Shown here piece after piece: positions 44,359 through 57,269 of a stretch of DNA of 64,000 bases. Position numbers and translations under genes: made by a program. This stretch comes from Adiantum capillus-veneris. Lineage: Eukaryota > Streptophyta > Polypodiopsida > Polypodiales > Pteridaceae. The DNA lies in the NCBI GenBank assembly GCA_014529385.2, contig CM043967.1, forward strand, positions 88,089,278-88,153,277. The letters run 5' to 3'. The notes under the pieces were generated by a model. The model had not been told where the DNA came from and made no database searches. It saw nothing but the letters and a program-made list of their open reading frames with translations. Each line of letters begins with the position of its first letter. Position 1 is the stretch's first letter.

Positions 44359-47300
44359 GGATGCGTGACCTATGAGACCGAGTTACAATTGAAAATATGC
44401 TTTTGGAATTGTAATGGATACCCATGGAATGCGGGGGTTGGCATTGATGAACTAACAAGCAAAGCCGATGTTGTACTTCTTGTTGAAACTTGGGAGCATG
44501 ATACACAAAGGATTAGCGGCTTGGAGGATTACAATGTACATTCATTGATGTGGTCAAAGAATCTCAAGCAACGAAGAGGACAAGGAGGGTTAGCATGTAT
44601 GGTTAAGAAAGGATTGAAAGATTTTGTATCAATTGTGAAAGATGACAAGTACAAACGTTATGTATGGCTGAAAATTATGACACCAAAAAGAGCACCCATT
44701 TTTGTAGCCGGTTGCTACATTCCTCATCATGATTCTCCCTTTTATGCTTGCATGGATAGAGATCAACCATTTTCTGATTTGGAAGAGGACATTGCTTATT
44801 TCAAAGGTGAAGGTGATGTTATTGTATTTGGGGATATGAATGCTCGCACAAAAACATTGCAACATGATACTCAACAATTTGATATGCCATACATTTCAAG
44901 GGAGTTGGAGGAAGTTCACTTGTATGATCGTACTTCAATGGATGAGAAAGAGCCGGATCACTATGGAAAGTTACTTTTACACATGTGTAATAGCACGGGT
45001 ATGCTCATTGCCAATGGTGTATCTTTGTGGAGTGGAACCAATGGATTTACATGTAGGAGACATAATGGGGATAGTGTGATTGACTATATGCTACTCTCTG
45101 AAGCCATCATGTATCGCATAAAGAGTTTTATGTTTGGTCAATGGACCCCGGAATCCGACCATCGCACCTTATGTATTGACCTTTCATGTGGAGAAGCAAC
45201 TAAGCATGATAATCTCAGCCAAAGAAAAGAGAAGTTATCACTATGTATGGATTTCAAACGGGCACCAATGTACATTGAAATGGTTGAGCAAAAATTATGG
45301 ATGACAAAGCTTCAATGTGATGCACCATTGGAAACTAAATGGGAAGCTTTCAAGAAAGCTATTTGTTCTTGTGCGGAAGAATGCTTTGCCATAAAGCATC
45401 TCCATGGTATCAACAAATTTAGATCACGCAAAAGGTGGTTTGATAAAGAATGTCAAGATGCTTGAAAGTCCTTGATAAATCTTGATGCAACTATGGACAA
45501 AGACAACTATCAAAGTCATTTGCATACATACAAGGCATTGATTCAAAAGAAGAGAAGAAGATGGGAAGTAAAGCAACAAGAATTTCAAGTCCAAGAAAAG
45601 GCACATGCATGTGGAAGATTTTGGAGAAACTTGAGAGGCAAGCGGGCTGAGAATTTTGGTAACTTGAGTCTAGTGGATATGTACACACATTGTAGGCAAT
45701 TATATGAGCAAGCAAATACTGAAAAAATGCCATTTTATGGTTCACTCCCATGTATGCCGTCTTTTTTTACTATTGAGGATGTATGCGGTGGGCTTGAAAA
45801 GTTGGCCACTCGCAAAGCGGGAGATCTTCAAGGTATCAAGCCGGAGATGATAAAATGGATGGGAGATTTTACCCATGAGTGGATGTGTGATATGTTCAAC
45901 CTTGCACTTCAACATGGTATGCCTTATGATTGGAGTACTAATTGGGTTAAGCCTTTGCATAAAGAAGGGGATGTAATGAATGTAAGCAACTACCGGACTA
46001 TAATGATTGGGTCTCTTATGGAAAAGTTGTTTGGGTGCATAATGGAGATGAAATTGAGTGATTGGGCTGAAGACAATGACAAGCGTGCAAAGGGACAAGC
46101 GGGTTTTCATTGATGCCATAGCACCATTGATCATCTTGTCACTCTTCGTGTTCTCATGGAGGAAAGTCGGTTGAAAGGCAAGCGATTGTATTGTTGTTTT
46201 GTGGACTTTAAGAAAGCCTTTGATATGATTCCACGTAACAATTTGTGGAGAAGGATGGAAGAACTCCAAGTGCCAAGTGAGTTTATGCTTGCGGTTTCTC
46301 GAATCTATGAGAAGGTGATTTGTCAATTGCGCATGGGAAGAGAAATTTCAGAAATTTTTGTAAGCACTATTGGGGTTAAACAAGGATGTCCATTGTCACC
46401 AACTCTCTTTGGTCTATGCATCGATCAATTGGAACAAATGGTACTTGACTTTATGCAAGAAGAAGGCATTGAAGAGGTCACTATTTGCAATGCGGTAATC
46501 ATGCTTTTGTTGTATGCGGATGATGTAGTGCTTCTAGCACACACTTCAGAAGATGCACAAAAGCTTATGGTTGTCCTTGAGAACTTTTGCTTGCATAGTG
46601 GGCTGATTGTAAATGAATCCAAAACAAAGGTTATGCTTGTGAAAACCAACCATAAGGAGAAGCCATGCATTGTGTACAACAACGAGACACTTGAAGTTGT
46701 CGAGAGCTTTAAGTACCTTGGCCTTGAGGTTCCATCCGATCACAAGTGGCATGAATGTGCTATGCGTCGTTTGGAAGCGGGAAAGAGAGCATATTATGCA
46801 TTTGAGAACATGTGTAATGCGGGAAACATTAAGTGTTGGGTTCTCAAGAAGTATCTTTTTGATGCATTGGTGACACCGGTTCTTCTTTATGGAGTTGAAG
46901 TGTGGGGCGAGAGCATCTCAAAATCTACTTGGAAAGAGTTTGAGAATGTCCAAAAGCGTTTTCTTACAAACTTTCTCCAAGTTAAGACACAAATACCATA
47001 TATGCTCCTACTTCTTGAGTCGGGATCTCTTCCAATTGAGGTTATGGGCATGGAAAGGGTTGTGGAGTACATGATAAAGATGCGTCAAAACCCCTCACAT
47101 CGACTTCCTACAATTGCATGGGAAGCAAGCAAAAAAGTTCAAAAGACGCATAAAAGCAAGATCTTGAGCACGGGATGGATGCAAGACATAAAGAAGTGGT
47201 TTGGGAGATGGGATGCATTACACTTGCTACATGATGCTTCAATTGACTCTCAAGTGAATGAAGCTTTTCTACAACGCCAATGTATTACGGCTTGGGAGAA

Positions 47301-47757
47301 ATCCGGTGGGTCACGCTTCATACATTACACCACCTATATTGCCCCCAACTACAAAACCATGTTCTTCACTGAGAGAGGAAACCGTACTCACACTTACATG
47401 CTTGAGCCTATTCCCTTGTCCGCGATACGTACTATCGCAGCAATTCGGCTTAGCTCCCATTTCCTTCGATGCGAGATAGGGAGTTGGGGCAATGGAGAAG
47501 AGTCAAATCGATTGTGCACATTATGCTCACTGCAAGTTCGAGAGTCTGAGTACCACACACTACTAGAGTGCTCAGCTTTTGATCACATCCGAACTTGCTT
47601 CTCTCACATTTTCATCCATAACTTAGACCTACACACTTTCATCTCCCAGCCAAAGTGTGGGCTCTCCATTGCGACTCTCGTCACTGCAATTTTGGAGCAT
47701 CGAGAGTCACTCATCAGCCATACACATACTACATCACATGTAACTTTGGTCCCATAG
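44359..47757 (+). pseudogene. LINE ORF2: AP-like endonuclease, reverse transcriptase, zinc finger
   Basis: Endonuclease: CFWNCNGYPW (~44400), LLVETWEHD, VIVFGDMNARTKTL (~44820), SVIDYMLLSE and WTPESDHRTLCIDL (~45150) hold the usual Asn, Glu, Asp-x-Asn and Ser-Asp-His residues. RT: NYRTIMIGSLMEKLFG (~45990), CCFVDFKKAFDMIPR (~46195), GVKQGCPLSPTLFG (~46375), LLLYADDVVLLAH (~46505). C-terminal zinc finger: CTLCSLQVRESEYHTLLEC (~47515). It has no ATG at its start; the first in-frame residues follow the ORF1 TAG after two codons. Stops TGA at 45463 and TGA at 46111 fall at positions where single G-to-A or C-to-T changes would produce them. All catalytic residues remain, so it was recently active. 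Confidence 0.9.
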
Positions 47758-47790
47758 GTCATATTTGACCTCCGAGGACGATAATAAAAT

Positions 47791-48006
<216 letters not shown>

Positions 48007-48148
48007 TGTAAGCACCAAGGGACTGCCATGCCTGGTCCATCCGCCCAACCTCCCTTTAATAGGCTCCTAGCCCCTTTCGGACCCCTTCCCACTGGCAGCC
48101 AACCCTTGGCCGAGTCCGTGACCCCTTGGTTTGGCCCTTGGCCTGACA
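48007..48148 (-). repeat. 3' LTR of the chromovirus
   Basis: TGTAAGCACCAAGGGACTGC to CCTTGGCCTGACA, 142 bp. Confidence 0.95.
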
Positions 48149-49930
48149 TTACTCCCCCCTTGGAGAAGCGTTTTCGTCCTCGAAAACAAAAGTGGGGAAT
48201 TTCTTCTTAAGAACACTTATGTTTTCCCAAGTGGCACCCTCTTCAGGGCGATCTTTCCACTTGACTAAAGCTTGACTACGTACATGATGATGAGTACGGA
48301 GTTCATGAAAATCTAAAATGTGTTCAGGTTCATGCGGTTGAGTGGGAGGTTCAATGAAATCAACCAATATCTGCTGGCCGATAACATTGTCGTCCCCATG
48401 CAAGCGTTTACGTAAACGACTTACATGAAATACTGGATGGACACACAAGTGCGCAGGTAACTCAAGTTTGTAGGCCCTATCACCAACTCGCTTGAGTATC
48501 TTGAATGGCCCGCAATAACGGGGAGATAATTTGGGTGTTGGTCCAGTCTTCAGAGTTTCTGAATGCTCTGGCACACGCAAAAATACCTCTTCACCTTCCG
48601 TGAAGGTAACTTGCCGACGTTTCTCATCAGCATACTTCTTATACCGATCCTGTGCTTGTCGAACATTTTGACGAGCAAGTCTCAGCATTTCCATATGATC
48701 TTGGAGAAACTCCTTGACCTGTTGGAGCTTCTTAGTTGCCAACCCCACTGTCACTGGTGATCTAGGTTGAAAACCATACATAAGCATGAATGGACTAAAA
48801 CCAGTTGTAACATGCTTAGCACTATTATATGCAAACTCAAGAATAGGAAGATAATCTTCCCAATCTGATTGCTTCTTGCTAACGTATGCTCGTAGCATAT
48901 CCTCTAGCACTTGGTTGACTCGTTCCGTCTGACCATCTGTTTCAGGGTGATCAACCGTACTTAAATTAAGTTGTGTACCCAATCGTTTAAAAACAACCCT
49001 CCAAAAATGACTGTTAAACTTGGGATCACGATCACTCAGAATGTTACTTGGCAATCCATACAACCGGTAAAGATTGTCCACAAATAACTTAGCTAATTCT
49101 GGAGTCTTAATGGTTGACTTGGTTGGAATAAACCGACAAAGTTTAGTCAACCGGTCTACGACCACCCATACCGAGTCATGTCCTCGAATAGTGGTTGGTA
49201 AACCCACAATAAAATCCATGGAGATACTTTCCCATTTACCGTTGGGAATCTCTAAAGGATGTAAGAGTCCTCCTGCTTTCAGGCGCTCTGCTTTATTAAC
49301 TTGACATTTTTGGCAATGCAAGACATAGTCTTGAACATACCCATGCAAACCTGGCCAGTAAAACTGTCGTCTTACGAGTGCATAAGTTTTCTTAATTCCC
49401 GGGTGCCCTGCACTTGGACTATCGTGACATTCATAAAGAATTTGGCGCCGAATGTCCGTGTCTGTCGGTACACACACTCTCCCCTTGTGGAGTAGGTACC
49501 CATCATCTATGGAAAAATTCTTCCATCTCTGCAGTTCATCACTCGAAAGAGGAGAACTGGGTGTGGAGGAAACAAAACCACTACCAACATTGGAGTGAGA
49601 AGGATCCCTCTTTCTAACATAGCTCCACACCTTGGAGTATGCAGTATCATGCTCGCACTTACCTTTGAGAGATTCCAAAAACTCACTCCGCAATTCCGTG
49701 AAAAGGAGAGAGTTGATCTCTGGCATTCGGCTGAGAGCATCAGCCACTACATTGTACCGCCCTTTACGATATTGTAGCTTGGCATCATACTCCTGAAGAA
49801 TCTCAGCCCACCTGGCCTTGCGACCCTTCAAATCACTTTGGTGTGTAAACCACTTGATACTTTCATGGTCAAACACAATCTCGAACTGTGCACCATACAA
49901 ATAATGTCGCCATGTCTTTAAAGCAGACAC
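48149..49930 (-). pseudogene. Chromovirus RNase H end, integrase and chromodomain
   Basis: A 593-codon open frame with no stop. Residues 1-70 are the RNase H C-terminus (SALKTWRHYLYGAQFEIVFD, ADALSR). The integrase zinc site is HPGIKKTYALVRRQFYWPGL with CQKCQVNK (~180-215). The catalytic core has SMDFIVGLPTT (Asp), LSDRDPKFNSHFW (Asp) and HPETDGQTERVNQ (Glu). GPFKILKRVGDRAYKLELP (~485) and HPVFHVSRLRK lead to the chromodomain (EHILDFHELRTHHHVRSQAL, VKWKDRPEEGATWENI, ~530-575), which targets heterochromatin in this lineage. This stretch is intact, but the gene is broken upstream. Confidence 0.93.
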
Positions 49931-51462
49931 TATTGCATAGAGCTCTCGTTCGTAAGCAGAGTAATTCTACTGTGCTGAATCCAGCTTCTTGCTTTCAAAT
50001 GCAATTGGCCTTCCCGCCTGTAGAAGGACTGCTCCAATCGCACGATTACTAGCATCCGTTTTCAAAACGAATGGCTTTAAGGGATCCACAATAGCCAAAA
50101 CAGGAGCTGTGGCTAATGTGTCTTTAAGTTTGTCAAAACTTTGCTGTTGTTCTAATCCCCACTGAAAAGTCTTGCCCTTGGCTTTCAGCTAATCTGTCAT
50201 GGGAACAGCAATATGGGCATAGTTTTTAACGAATCGTCAATAAAAACCTGCAAAGCCTAAAAAAATCTGGAGCTCTTCCAAATTTTTGGGAGAGGGCCAC
50301 CTCCGAATGGCATCCACCTTGGATTGATCCATGTGTAACCCTGCAGCCGAAATAACATGCCCCAAGTAGTGAATTTCCTCCTTGAGGAAAGCACATTTGG
50401 ATTCCTTGGCATATAACTGATTTTGGCGTAATAAATGAAACACTTGTTTCAAATGTACTAAGTGCTTTTCCTCAGATGCACTATATACAAGAATGTCATC
50501 GAGGAAAACGATAACAAACTTTTCCAAGGATGGTCTCAAGACACTATCCATGAGTGTCATGAACGTAGCTGGAGCATTGGTTAACCCAAAGGGCATTACC
50601 AAAAACTCATAATGTCCAAACCTTGTTCGGAACGCTGTTTTGGGTATATCCGCAAGCCTGATGCGTACTTGATGATACCCAGATCTTAAATCAATCTTTG
50701 AAAATATACGAGCGTGGGTGAGCTTATCAAACAACTCATCTACTCGTGGCAATGGGTACTTGTTCTTAACAGTAACCGCATTTAATCCACGGTAATCTAC
50801 GCACATGCGCATACTTTTTTCTTCACCAAGAGAATGGGAGAGGCCCATGGTGAAGAACTTGGTTGAATAAACCCTCTACTGAGATAGTCAGCAAGCTGAC
50901 GTTCCACCTCAGCAGCCTCCGAATGACTCATTCGGTAAGGCGGTTTACTCACTGGCTTACTGCCTGCAACCACGTCTATGCCATGTTGCACAGAACGTGT
51001 CGGCGGTAGCCCTGATGGCAAATCATCTGGGAACACATCTTTGAATTCCCTTAAAAGTTCTTTCAATTCATTAGCAACATTTGCTTGTTTTGAATTAGTA
51101 GACATAGTTGGAAGAGGAGAGAGAGAAGAATGCGGTGTTGAGGAAGTTTGATGCAAAACTTTAGCATCATTAAAAACATCATCCACATTGGAAATAAAAT
51201 GGCACAGTGAGTAACACAAAAAGAGTTCTTCTATTGCATCATCAGAAGCGAGCTTCATAAGCTCAGCTGTACAAATAAGTGGTGAGGAAGGTACATCCTT
51301 CTCCCCCAACAGCAGCACATGCACACCATTGGATTCGAACATTAGTCTATTATGCTCATAGCTACGTCTAAGTGATGATCCTAAACTATGCAACCATTCA
51401 CGACTAAGAACCACATCCGCCCTCTCCATATTCATGACTTGGAAATCCAAAGAGGTACGTTA
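49931..51462 (-). pseudogene. Chromovirus protease end, reverse transcriptase and RNase H start
   Basis: The frame 50797-51450 continues from protease after a stop at ~51460 and holds the LPPTRSVQHGIDVV and [13 protein letters not shown] blocks. A shift near 50820 leads to 50237-50848 with [65 protein letters not shown] (catalytic LDD), [10 protein letters not shown]. Stops at ~50237, ~50191 and ~49970 break the tether and RNase H (FVLKTDASNRAIGAVLLQ). Confidence 0.92.
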
Positions 51463-52955
51463 TCCTTGAATTTCCAGAGGTACATCTTTAACCTGAGTTT
51501 CCCATATCTCAGCATCATGGCCGTTAATCATTGCTACCTTGTAGCCATGGGAACTCGGGGTTTGGGGCAATTTGAGTCGTTTCACCAATTTATAATTGAT
51601 GAAATTGTGCGATGCACCGTCGTCTACCAAGATCCACACCCTGTGCCCTTGGATAGATCCATGCATACGCACCAACTCATGTGGTCTAAGAGTCTGCTGC
51701 CACATGGAGGCCGTGATACAACACTCATGCACCGCCTCGGTGTGTGTTACTTCCACATTAGCAAACTGGGAAGAGGACTCAAGAGGTAAAAGCTGCACCA
51801 TGTGTACTACTTTTTCCTTCCCCTTGTCTTGAGCAGCAGATTTCCCCTTGGGACAATCCTTTTTGCTATGTTCAGTTCCCAAACATTTAAAGCACAAATT
51901 TTCTTTTTTGGCTTTCTCAAACTCTTCCCTTGAGAGAGGACCTCTAGACCCCTTTGGCTTTTTGGAGGTCTCTGATGCAATAGAGACATTTTTTCTTTTA
52001 TGATGCACATGCTGTAGACGTGTTAAAACAGGTGTAGTGCCGTGCACATGCGAACTATGCAATGCCCGATCATCGGGATCATCATGGATGTGAGCTTGCA
52101 CTATTGCATCCTCAAGTGTTTGTGGATCCTGGGTTTTAACGTGCTTCTTAAGCTCGGGAGTTAACCCACGGATGAACCCACGCACTTGCTGAAAGGTATC
52201 CATCCCTTCCAGCTTGAGGATCACATCCCGATAATGGGAAATATATTCCAATAATGTTTTATGCTGGCGCATAGAACATTCGTCCCAGGCGGTCCAATTT
52301 CTATCCTTCTCATTGGTAGGTAGAAATTCCTTCCTGAAGACAGTCTCAAAAGCTGCCCAAGTCTGTGGTAGCATGCCCTTCTGCTTGAGAGACATCCACC
52401 ATTTGTAGGCCTTGCCGTCCAAAGTCAGACTTGTCTGCAGCGCCTTGGCTGCATCCGGGGTACGTCTAAGGTCATGAATACCATCCCACGTACTGAGAAA
52501 AATATTCACGGTGTCCTTGTTTCGCTCATGCTCTTCTCCCCAAAAAATTGGTGGCTTTGTATTTTTCAACAAATCGTCCACCTCTTTTTGGGTCAGAGAG
52601 TGCAGCGGTCCCGGAGGAGGGCCTTGCCAGCAGCCGGCCCCTGGCCTGGTGTGGAGCCGTGCTCCGGAAGTGGCCGACTAGCAAGACCTGTGGCCTGCTG
52701 CCGCATATGCAATTGAATCAAATCAGATAATGCGGTGACATTCTGATTTAATTGTGCAAAATTCGTTTCAAGCACAATCATGCGTGTTTGCAATGCACGG
52801 AAATCTTGCATGTCCAGCAACTCATACGTATCGTCTGTTGCCGTTGGGGCACGATTACTCTCCGTGAGAGGAACCGTCCGTGTGGCATCGACAGACGAAA
52901 CGGGTGCGGATTGCTCGAAATCAAATGCATGATGCATATCTATGTCCGAATCCAT
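51460..52955 (-). pseudogene. Chromovirus gag and protease start
   Basis: The likely start is the ATG at 52953-52955 (MDSDIDMHHAFDFEQSAP). A frameshift near 52590-52660 moves to the frame 51460-52581: capsid (KALQTSLTLDGKAYKWWMSL, FETVFRKEFLP), CCHC knuckle CFKCLGTEHSKKDC, and protease WILVDDGASHNFINYKLV, where the active-site triad reads DDG instead of the usual D-S/T-G. A stop follows VPLEIQG. Confidence 0.9.
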
Positions 52956-53853
52956 GCTGTGGACGTACTGTGCGAGAAAAGAAAGGAAAATACCTAAATT
53001 TCAACGAGCTCATAGTCGTATGCGATAAGGAACTGTATAAGTATGCCTTTGAGAAGAAAGAACGCGGACGTCGAAAGCGTAGTTCAATCCTAGACCACTA
53101 CCAGCTTGACAACAACGAGCAAAACTGAATTGGATAATGCACTCAAAAGCACGGAGAAAATTCGAGGTGCTAATAGTCTGGTTTGCGTCGTATGCAATAC
53201 ACCAAATAAACTTGAAAGTTGCCGACAATTGGGGCAGCCGATGAGGAAGTTGAAAACACAACTCAATGTATAGTCACTGCCGAGGTGGCTTGCATCGTAT
53301 GCAACCACCAAATCGGTTGAAGGTTGATGACCAATTTGCACTTTGTCGAAACTTCAAAATCTGGTTTGCAGCAGGTGCGGAATGCAAAAGTTGCGAGAAG
53401 CTACCACCGGTATGTATTGTGTATGCCCACCGATGAAAAGAGGGCTTCGAAAGAAGGCAGCCGGCCGTGCCGGTCCGTGACCCTGTGGGCAAAGGCTCTT
53501 CACTGAGTCTTAGGGTGACTCAAGTGAAGAGAGAAATCTTTTTTTGACGAATTCTGTCTGCAACAGAAAGCGGCTCACTGCGCGATGACGAAGGAGATGC
53601 AAGCTCGCGATGCAACAGGTTTTTGCGGCCGGGCCAAGCACGAGATGTTTCTGAAATCTCCTTGCGCTCCAATTGAGCCTAAGCGTGTGCAATTTGACGC
53701 AGGTCGACGGGAGGTCGACTTCCCGGCTTGGAGGTTCTGCCCACGCCCTAGCTCTTCGGCTTCGGCTTCTTTCCCCTCCACTAGAGATTGCATGCAACAT
53801 GCATCCCAAAAAACGTGCCTCAGTCCCAAAATAGCCTGAAGCTCTGATACCAG
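52956..53853 (-). other. Chromovirus leader with PBS
   Basis: ~0.9 kb of untranslated leader between LTR and gag. The PBS TGGTATCAGAGCTTC is at 53838-53852, one base from the LTR. No ORF of note. Confidence 0.75.
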
Positions 53854-53995
53854 TGTAAGCACCAAGGGACTGCCATGCCTAGTCCATCCGCCCAGCCTCC
53901 CTTTAATAGGCTCCTAGCCCCTTTCGGACCCCTTGCCACCGGCAGCCGGCCCTTGGCCGAGTCCATGACCCCTTGGTTTGGCCCTTGGCCTGACA
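53854..53995 (-). repeat. 5' LTR of the chromovirus
   Basis: 142 bp, same ends as 48007-48148. Confidence 0.95.
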
Positions 53996-54180
53996 GGGCA
54001 AGCCTTTTCGTAGGTTTTAGGCGTATCTCGTTAAGTTCTGAAAAAAAAATTCACGCAAGCCATTATGATCATTTTGGATTCTATTATATGAGTAGGTCCC
54101 AAAAGGTTGTTTTTCAATAGTTTTTATAGGAATCACAAAAGATGCTTATTTAAAAGTTTGTATGAAAGTTAATTTAGGAA

Positions 54181-54215
<35 letters not shown>

Positions 54216-54745
54216 GTTTCCCATGGGCATGGCACATCGATGAGACAGAGAGAGGGAAGGCGGAAAAACTTTTTTCCAAGGCAACAATGTTAGGGGAAGA
54301 TGTGTTTCAGCTTAATATCATGTCATTTGCCTCTTGAATAACAGGTATTGAGTTGAAGTCTCCTTTTTATATAGATCTTTAAGGTCTCTTGGGATAGTTT
54401 TCTGTGACGATAAAATACTCTTCTTCTTCTTCTTCTTCTTCTCTCGTTGTTTGCTCTCTCCTCTTGTGCCCCTCACAACCGGAGGTATTTTGGGAGTATC
54501 GAAAATTTGAAGGGCATTTTGGGAATTTATGACAAATGCGTCTTCTAATGAAAAACTATAATTTCTTCTATTTGAAGCGGGCGTGTTTTGGGAATTCTGG
54601 AAAAATTTGAAAGCATTTTGGGAATTTATGACAAAATATTGCAGGTGCTATCGGAATTTTTGAAATTTGAGGCATATTTTTTCTAGTTCTGCAGCCTGAC
54701 AGATGGCGACATAAGAGCATTGACCCTGATTATTTTTGGGCGCAC

Positions 54746-54748
<3 letters not shown>
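53996..54748 (+). repeat. Large repeat unit, copy 2, right part
   Basis: Matches 42523-43256, from GGGCAAGCCTTTTCGTAGG to TTTTTGGGCGCACGTT. The homologous poly-G run is expanded to 32 bases (54183-54214). Confidence 0.88.
54183..54214. repeat. G32 homopolymer
   Basis: Uninterrupted run of 32 G; 12 G in copy 1 and 22 G in copy 3 of the same unit. Confidence 0.95.
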
Positions 54749-54808
<60 letters not shown>

Positions 54809-55020
54809 GAAGCCGCCGGCTATACTAGTGGCAATAAAATGGAGCGCAGTCTTTCTCTCTCTCTCTCTCAAGAGGCAATGCAACGAGGCCTTCCTCTCTC
54901 TCTTTGGAAGCCCAAGAGGCAGCGTGAGCTAGGACTCTCTCTCTCTCTCTCACACACACACGTGTGCCTCGCTCAGAGGGCTCTCACTCGTCTCTCTCTC
55001 TGCAGAGGGCTGTGAAAGCG

Positions 55021-55052
<32 letters not shown>

Positions 55053-55918
55053 GATGTGTGTGTTGCTCAGAGGGCTCTCACTCGTCTCTCTCTCTCTCTC
55101 TCTGCAGAGGGCTGTGAAAGCGCTCTCTCTCTCTCTCTCTCTGGAGGGGGCGAGGCTATAGGCAGTGTGTAGGAGCGCGATGGGGGCAGCAGGCGGTGGT
55201 CGGAGGTTGACCGCAGAGTGAGGGCAAGCCTTTTCGTAGGTTTTAGGCGTATCTCGTTAAGTTGTGAAAAAAAAAAGAGTAGGTCCCCAAAACGTTGTTT
55301 TTCAATAGTTTTTATAGGAATCACAAAAGATGCTTATTGAAAAGTTTGGATGAAAGTTAATTTAGGAGGGGGGGGGGGGGGGGGGGGGGTTTCCCCACGG
55401 GCATGGCACATCGATGAGACGGAGAGAGGGAAAGGCGGCAAACTTTTTTCCAAGGCAACAATGGCAGGGGAAGATGTGTTTCAGCTTAATATCATGTCAT
55501 TTGCCTCTTGAATAACATGTATTGAGTTCAAGTCTCCTTGTCATATAGATCTTTAAGGTCTCTTGGGATAGTTTTCTGTGACGATAAAATACTCTTCTTC
55601 TTCTTCTTCTTCTCTCGTTGTTTGCTCTCTCCTCTTGTGCCCCTCACAACCGGAGGTATTTTGGGAGTATCGAAAATTTGAAGGGCATTTTGGGAATTTA
55701 TGACAAATGCGTCTTCTCATGAAAAACTATAATTTCTTCTCTTTGAGGCGGGCGTGTTTTGGGAATTCTAGAAAAATTTGAAAGCATTTTGGGAATTTAG
55801 GACAAAATATTGCAGGTGCTATCGGAATTTTTGAAATTTGAGGCATATTTTTTCTAGTTCTGCAGCCTGACAGATGGCGACATAAGAGCATCGACCCTGA
55901 TTGTTTTTGGGCGCACGT

Positions 55919-55921
<3 letters not shown>
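54749..55921 (+). repeat. Large repeat unit, copy 3
   Basis: A complete unit in the order described for copy 1: (GA)n 54749-54803, the GGCGACGAAGCCGCCGGC and CTAGTGGCAATAAAATGG blocks, shortened (CT)n arrays, AAGCCTTTTCGTAGG, G22 (55368-55389), (CTT)n, GACAGATGGCGACATAAGAG and the junction CGCACGTTGC. It lacks ~50 bp after GTTGTGAAAAAA relative to copies 1 and 2. Confidence 0.88.
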
Positions 55922-55994
<73 letters not shown>

Positions 55995-56075
55995 CACTCA
56001 TCGCATGCATGCACGTGGTTCAGAGAGAGAGATGGAAATCAATGGATGTGGCTTTGAGGTGCCGCGTAGTGAAGG

Positions 56076-56133
<58 letters not shown>
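55922..56133. repeat. Two (GA)n arrays
   Basis: 55922-55992 and 56078-56133 with an 85-bp spacer. Confidence 0.95.
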
Positions 56134-56137
<4 letters not shown>

Positions 56138-56340
56138 TCGCAAGCCGTTCATAAGTGCTCTGCGATTGTGAGCTGCAATGGGCAAGATGGAGGATGTTGG
56201 GGGGTTCTGGAGCAAGCGAGATCTGGCAGGTTAACATCAGAGGTTTGAGTGGAGATGCCTTGGTTAGTACCTGCATTCGGGAGCATAGATGAAGGAACTC
56301 TCTTTTCGCTTGAACAATTCCTGCGTTCGTGAGCATAGCT

Positions 56341-56343
<3 letters not shown>
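56134..56343. other. Unassigned sequence between microsatellites
   Basis: It contains a short direct repeat (CTGCATTCGGGAGCATAGATGA and CTGCGTTCGTGAGCATAGCTGA). No gene. Confidence 0.4.
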
Positions 56344-56399
<56 letters not shown>

Positions 56400-57269
56400 C
56401 TCCCTTGTTGCACTCCGAAGTCACGCACTTTTGAAGCAATGGGCAAGGCAAGTCAACAAACGGGAATGTGACTGCATAGAGAACAACCAATATCTGTCGA
56501 TACTCTCTCTCTCTGTGTTGCGTGGAGAGCAGATGGAATGCATGCAGAGGGCCTGCCACTACGAATGGTTGCATGGTATTCAAGGAAGAAACACAGACGC
56601 GAGGAGGGGAAAGGGGGCACTGCGTGGGAACGACTAGATTGAGGGACTTTTCCTTGAACCAATTCTGGACTCGAATCTTGGGGTTTAATTAATTAATGGA
56701 GTGTAGAATAGACCCAAATAGGTAGGATTGTAACCCAGTAGGTAGTATGATATTCAAAACAAGGTGAGGACTCACGATGGCCTCTTGAAGGTAAGGGGGG
56801 AGAAAAGATTTATGCAAGAGGGAAATGGCATAACCAATCTACCACACTTGGGTGATAGAAAGGTTATACCATTTTCCTCTTGAATAACAGGTCTTGAGTT
56901 CAACTCTCCTCGTCGGCTAGATCTCTAAGGTCTCTTGGGATAGTTTCCTACGACGTTAAAATTCTCTTCTTCTTCTTCTTCTTCTTCTCTCTCTCTCTCT
57001 CTCTCTCCCCCACACACACACTCACATGCACACACACATATACATGGAACCTCTCTCTACTCTCTTCTTCTCGTTGATAAGTGCCCTTTTAATCTCTCTC
57101 TCTCTCTCTCTCTCCACACTCACTCACACACACACGTATACACAAATACACAAGCATGTATGCACGTGTTGAAATTGACCTATCTACTATCCCAAAAGCT
57201 GATTTACACAAGAAGATGTACTCCTGCTAAATCTAATAGTGGGTTGTCCACAAAATTCCTCTCTTTGTC

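Larger units (their letters stand above)
43900..47790 (+). mobile_element. Nearly intact non-L1 LINE, (CT)n on both sides
   Basis: 3.9 kb with ORF1 (43900-44358) and ORF2 (44359-47757) in the same frame, a 33-bp 3' UTR with GACGATAATAAAAT, then (CTAT)n and (CT)n. The 5' end abuts (CT)33. Only three stop codons interrupt 1,285 codons: TAG 44356, TGA 45463 and TGA 46111. Of the LINEs in the window this is the best preserved. Domain order (ORF1, AP-like endonuclease, RT, CCHC) is that of an EN-bearing LINE; the clade is not L1 by sequence and I leave it open. Confidence 0.9.
48007..53995 (-). mobile_element. Ty3/Gypsy chromovirus with 142-bp LTRs
   Basis: 5,989 bp, TSD GGGCA at 48002-48006 and 53996-54000, two 142-bp LTRs that differ by seven substitutions by my count (about 95% identity), a PBS for initiator Met tRNA, gag, protease, RT, RNase H, integrase and a C-terminal chromodomain in gypsy order, and a PPT (AAGGGGGGAGTAA). 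Coding regions carry stops and frameshifts, so it is dead. LTRs this short are unusual for plant chromoviruses. It sits in copy 2 of the large repeat unit. Confidence 0.95.
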
